Assembly (NCBI GenBank): GCA_016647705.1
Contig: JAENRU010000484.1
Span: forward strand, 682,001-746,000
Direction of reading: 5' to 3'
DNA: 64,000 nt
Source: Eucommia ulmoides
Taxonomy: Eukaryota > Streptophyta > Magnoliopsida > Garryales > Eucommiaceae
Shown: positions 61,369 to 64,000 of the stretch, piece by piece
How positions within the stretch are numbered: position 1 is the first letter of the stretch
Layout: each line of letters starts with the position of its first letter
Notes under the pieces: model-generated
Told to the model about the DNA's origin: nothing
Databases searched by the model: none
The model's input: only the letters and a program-made list of their open reading frames with translations
Translations under genes and position numbers: made by a program

Positions 61369-61620
61369 TTCACGCTTCTACCGTTCAAAAAATTCGCAGA
61401 TCTCGCCAAAAATTTTGGAGAACCTGAATCAAAACGCTCTCAACATTAACATTACTTCAGATTCGCAATGCATTTATGCATATAATTATATATATATATA
61501 TAGAAAGAGAATTTCGATACGAGTTCTTACTGTAGAGAGAGAGAGAGAGAGGAGAGAGAGGCGCGCTGTGGTTAGTTTTGCGATGCAGAGCAGAAAGAGA
61601 AATGAGCCCCAATAAAATGG
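61369..61620 (-). promoter_or_regulatory. Probable NDB promoter and 5' leader
   Basis: On the minus strand a TATATATATATATA stretch lies at 61486-61502, about 120-135 bases before the ATG. A CT-rich tract (61532-61560) sits just upstream of it, and an ATTGG-like box near 61610-61617. These fit a plant core promoter. The TATA-like run might instead be a microsatellite in the leader. Confidence 0.4.
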
Positions 61621-62194
61621 GAATGGTTCTGCGTTTCAGAACGTGATGGTTCGCTGTACCTGTACTCTCTCTATACTTTTTCTCTCTACACTTATACACC
61701 CCAAAGTTTGTGTTATTTTCAATTTAATCCCTTTTTTTTAAGTTCAAATAATTACCTACTCTAGTGGTCTAAAAAGGGGGTTCAAATTGTAATTAACTAA
61801 TTCACATTTATTATTGTTGATCTTGTTTTACCTTAACACGTGACTAAAAACTGCTTAAATTCTACTGAAAATGAAATTAAAATACAGACAAGACGAACAT
61901 ACAACCCTGATCGAAGTTGTGCTACCAACTCTAGTTTTAAGGCATGAAACTTGTCATTGGATGGCATTGATTGTGCCTATTTCAATTTAGAATTTCGTGT
62001 TGTTTGCTATTTAATACCTTAAAATTTATTACTTTTTTCCATTTTAATTACAAAGAATCAACTATAGTTGTCTAAAAAAAGTGTTTTGATAAGGTGTTGT
62101 GTTGCAGTCTGAATTGCGACTATGGTTGTATAAAACTATTCAGAATTGTCAATCCAGTAACCATAAAATGATGAACAGAAAGTCCATTTGTTTC

Positions 62195-62465
62195 CTAGTG
62201 TTGTACATCAACGATATTCTATTGATTGAAACTCATGTATAAATTTTGTCAACTATAAAAGTACGAGTTCCTCAAACTTTCTTCATGAAAGAATTGAGAG
62301 AAACATCCTATATACTGAGTATAAATTTCTACAAATATAGTTCTAAAAGAATTCTGAGTTTAACCTAATATGGCTACATACACAAAGTACTGGAGTTATT
62401 CGGCATGGTAAATTCCATGAAAGCCTATTTACTAGATCAACATGGAATTAATCTCACTCGAAAAA
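62195..62465 (+). mobile_element. Ty1/copia reverse-transcriptase relic
   Basis: The plus strand shows LYINDILLIE, then FFMKELRETSYILSINFY and YGYIHKVLELFGMVNSM, in the order of the YVDD box and thumb region of plant Ty1/copia reverse transcriptase. It is a short, old and broken fossil; no LTRs are visible nearby. Confidence 0.65.
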
Positions 62466-62469
62466 TGAG

Positions 62470-64000
62470 TATTTAATACTAGAAAAAAAAATTGTATATA
62501 TAATGATATGTTTGACCGATTTTGAACTTTAAATTTTTAGCTTAATCAAACGGACACAAATTAAAAAAGTTTTCAATGGCAATATAAAAAACTAAAACTT
62601 TTTAAGGGCATAAATGAAAAATAATGTGAAAAATAGGGGGTTGAAAGTGTAGTTTATGCAAGAATTTTCAATGACTTGACTTGGCGCGCAAGACATAGAC
62701 GGTTAGACACATGTATTTAGGGGGTGGACGGTCGAGGTTTGACGCTTTTTTTCCTGTAACAACGGAGGCGCGTTCTTGTGGTGGGCCCGAATCTAGCTTG
62801 GAAAAAAGAATTTTTTTTTTTTTTTTTTTTTTGGGTCAAAGAATGAAAATAAAAATCATTATTTCTTTTCGGTTGCCACTTATGGGCCTAACATTTGTAT
62901 TTTTAACTTTTTTTTTTAATTGCACTATAAATATGAAAAAGACAAAAAATAAAAATTAAAAACTGTCACTGAACAATTTCAAAGAAAATAAAGAAATACA
63001 CCGTATTTAATAAAAAATATGTTATACAAATATAATAAAACTATAAAAGAGTAAATGATAGAAATTGTTTGTACAACTGAAATTAAACTTAATATGGGCA
63101 TATATATATATATATAATTTACAGATCGACCCGAAAACAAAGAAATCTTGCTATTTTAATGAATAAATCAAGCTAGAAATGCTTGGATCTAGCAAACAGT
63201 AGAGTGGATGAGATCTAGTTGAAACATGGTTGGCTGGATAGCCTGGATTGCAAAAGGGATGGAGAAATGTTGGGTGTGAGGAGGAATATGAGCAAAAAGA
63301 ACAATCATGACATAAATATGCAGAATCGGCCATAACAGTCGTTTCGCTAATATGTATGGCCGTTAGTCCGTTTACGACCCGTAATGGTAACAGAGGATAC
63401 TTAAATCCATGGTTATGAGTTGAATTTAACGGTTGATAGATGTTGTATTTTTATACGTTATTTAATTAATTTTTACTAGTGACCGTTGATTTAATCAAGT
63501 ACGGTGATTGACCCAACAAAAAATCCAGGTCCCATCTGTAGTTAATAATTTATTAGCTAATGCATTATGTGTATATATTGACGTTTGTTGGGATGCATTT
63601 GTTTGGGTATATTGGATACTAGGATGAAAAACGAAAGAAAAAACAAAAACAAAAAAATAATAATAAAAAAAAAAAAAAAAATTGGTATGAAGGAAAATTT
63701 GGATGAGAAGAAAAAATAGAAAGAAAAATGCACATTTCTTGAGTAGTTTTTTTATCTCCACCAATTTGGGAGGAAATGGTAGAAAAATGAGAGAATTCTT
63801 TTAAAAATACACTGAAATTGATGTCTCACGTGTCGACTGTATGACCAGAGGAAGGATGATGGCATGGCTCCGCATAAGCTTTTCGCGAGGCTGAAGGTGC
63901 GCACATCCCACCACTTTAGGGATCTGGGTGGTTGACCAAGGACTAGATGCATTCGACCTGGGAGATGTCATATGAATCTTCTCCCTTCACCTAGGTCGGA
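62470..64000. other. AT-rich DNA with no supported gene
   Basis: It contains T runs (62810-62832), a TA microsatellite near 63101-63115, an A run near 63665-63680 and short frames without domains. The last 170 bases, from about 63830, are GC-richer and may be the edge of an element that continues beyond the window. Confidence 0.5.

Noticed and set aside
61209-61409. Separate 66-codon frame at the NDB 5' end
   Set aside because: It overlaps NDB exon 1 in another frame; the frame from 61368 joins exon 2 in phase and matches NDB N-termini.

Overview
The window is nuclear DNA of a flowering plant, almost certainly a eudicot. Genes have many introns, the intergenic DNA is AT-rich, and repeats dominate: nested Ty3/gypsy LTR elements, a LINE, several short terminal-inverted-repeat (TIR) elements and many microsatellites. 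I cannot name the species from the sequence.

Layout. 1-582: AT-rich, with a tRNA-derived SINE-like stretch. 583-18258: a gag-only Ty3/gypsy-type element on the minus strand, resembling the TR-GAG type, split by a younger 10.0 kb Tekay/Del-type chromovirus (5263-15291) that still shows both LTRs, a primer-binding site, a polypurine tract and a near-perfect 5 bp target duplication. 18260-20600: a three-unit degenerate repeat, a triplet-rich tract and a long A run. 20848-26381 (minus): a 13-exon family GH1 beta-glucosidase pseudogene, with a LINE (22586-25060, 18 bp target duplication) in one intron. 27000-31400: an odd domain of diverged tandem repeats holding three small unassigned reading frames, one resembling the PB1-like N-terminus of Mutator-type transposases. 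31493-32571: a Harbinger-like TIR element with a TAA duplication. 33324-42259: a second copy of the gag-only family, on the plus strand, abutting a 120 bp fragment of a WD40-repeat gene. 43566-49700: TIR elements, a broken zinc-finger-like reading frame and a Mutator-like element. 49920-61368 (minus): the one clearly intact gene, a ten-exon type II external NADH dehydrogenase (NDB) with an EF-hand. 61700-64000: repeat relics and AT-rich DNA, including a Ty1/copia reverse-transcriptase scrap.

The host genes do not form a functional unit. NDB is predicted to oxidise cytosolic NADH at the outer face of the inner mitochondrial membrane and feed ubiquinone without proton pumping, under calcium control. 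The beta-glucosidase would have been secreted, but it is dead by several independent changes.

The most unusual points are: two copies of one gag-only family carrying unrelated tandem arrays at the same position just before the 3' LTR; the 27-31 kb repeat domain, which I cannot assign to a known element; and the decayed beta-glucosidase with its LINE. I found no clearly new enzymatic system. All identifications come from reading motifs by eye; no database search was run.
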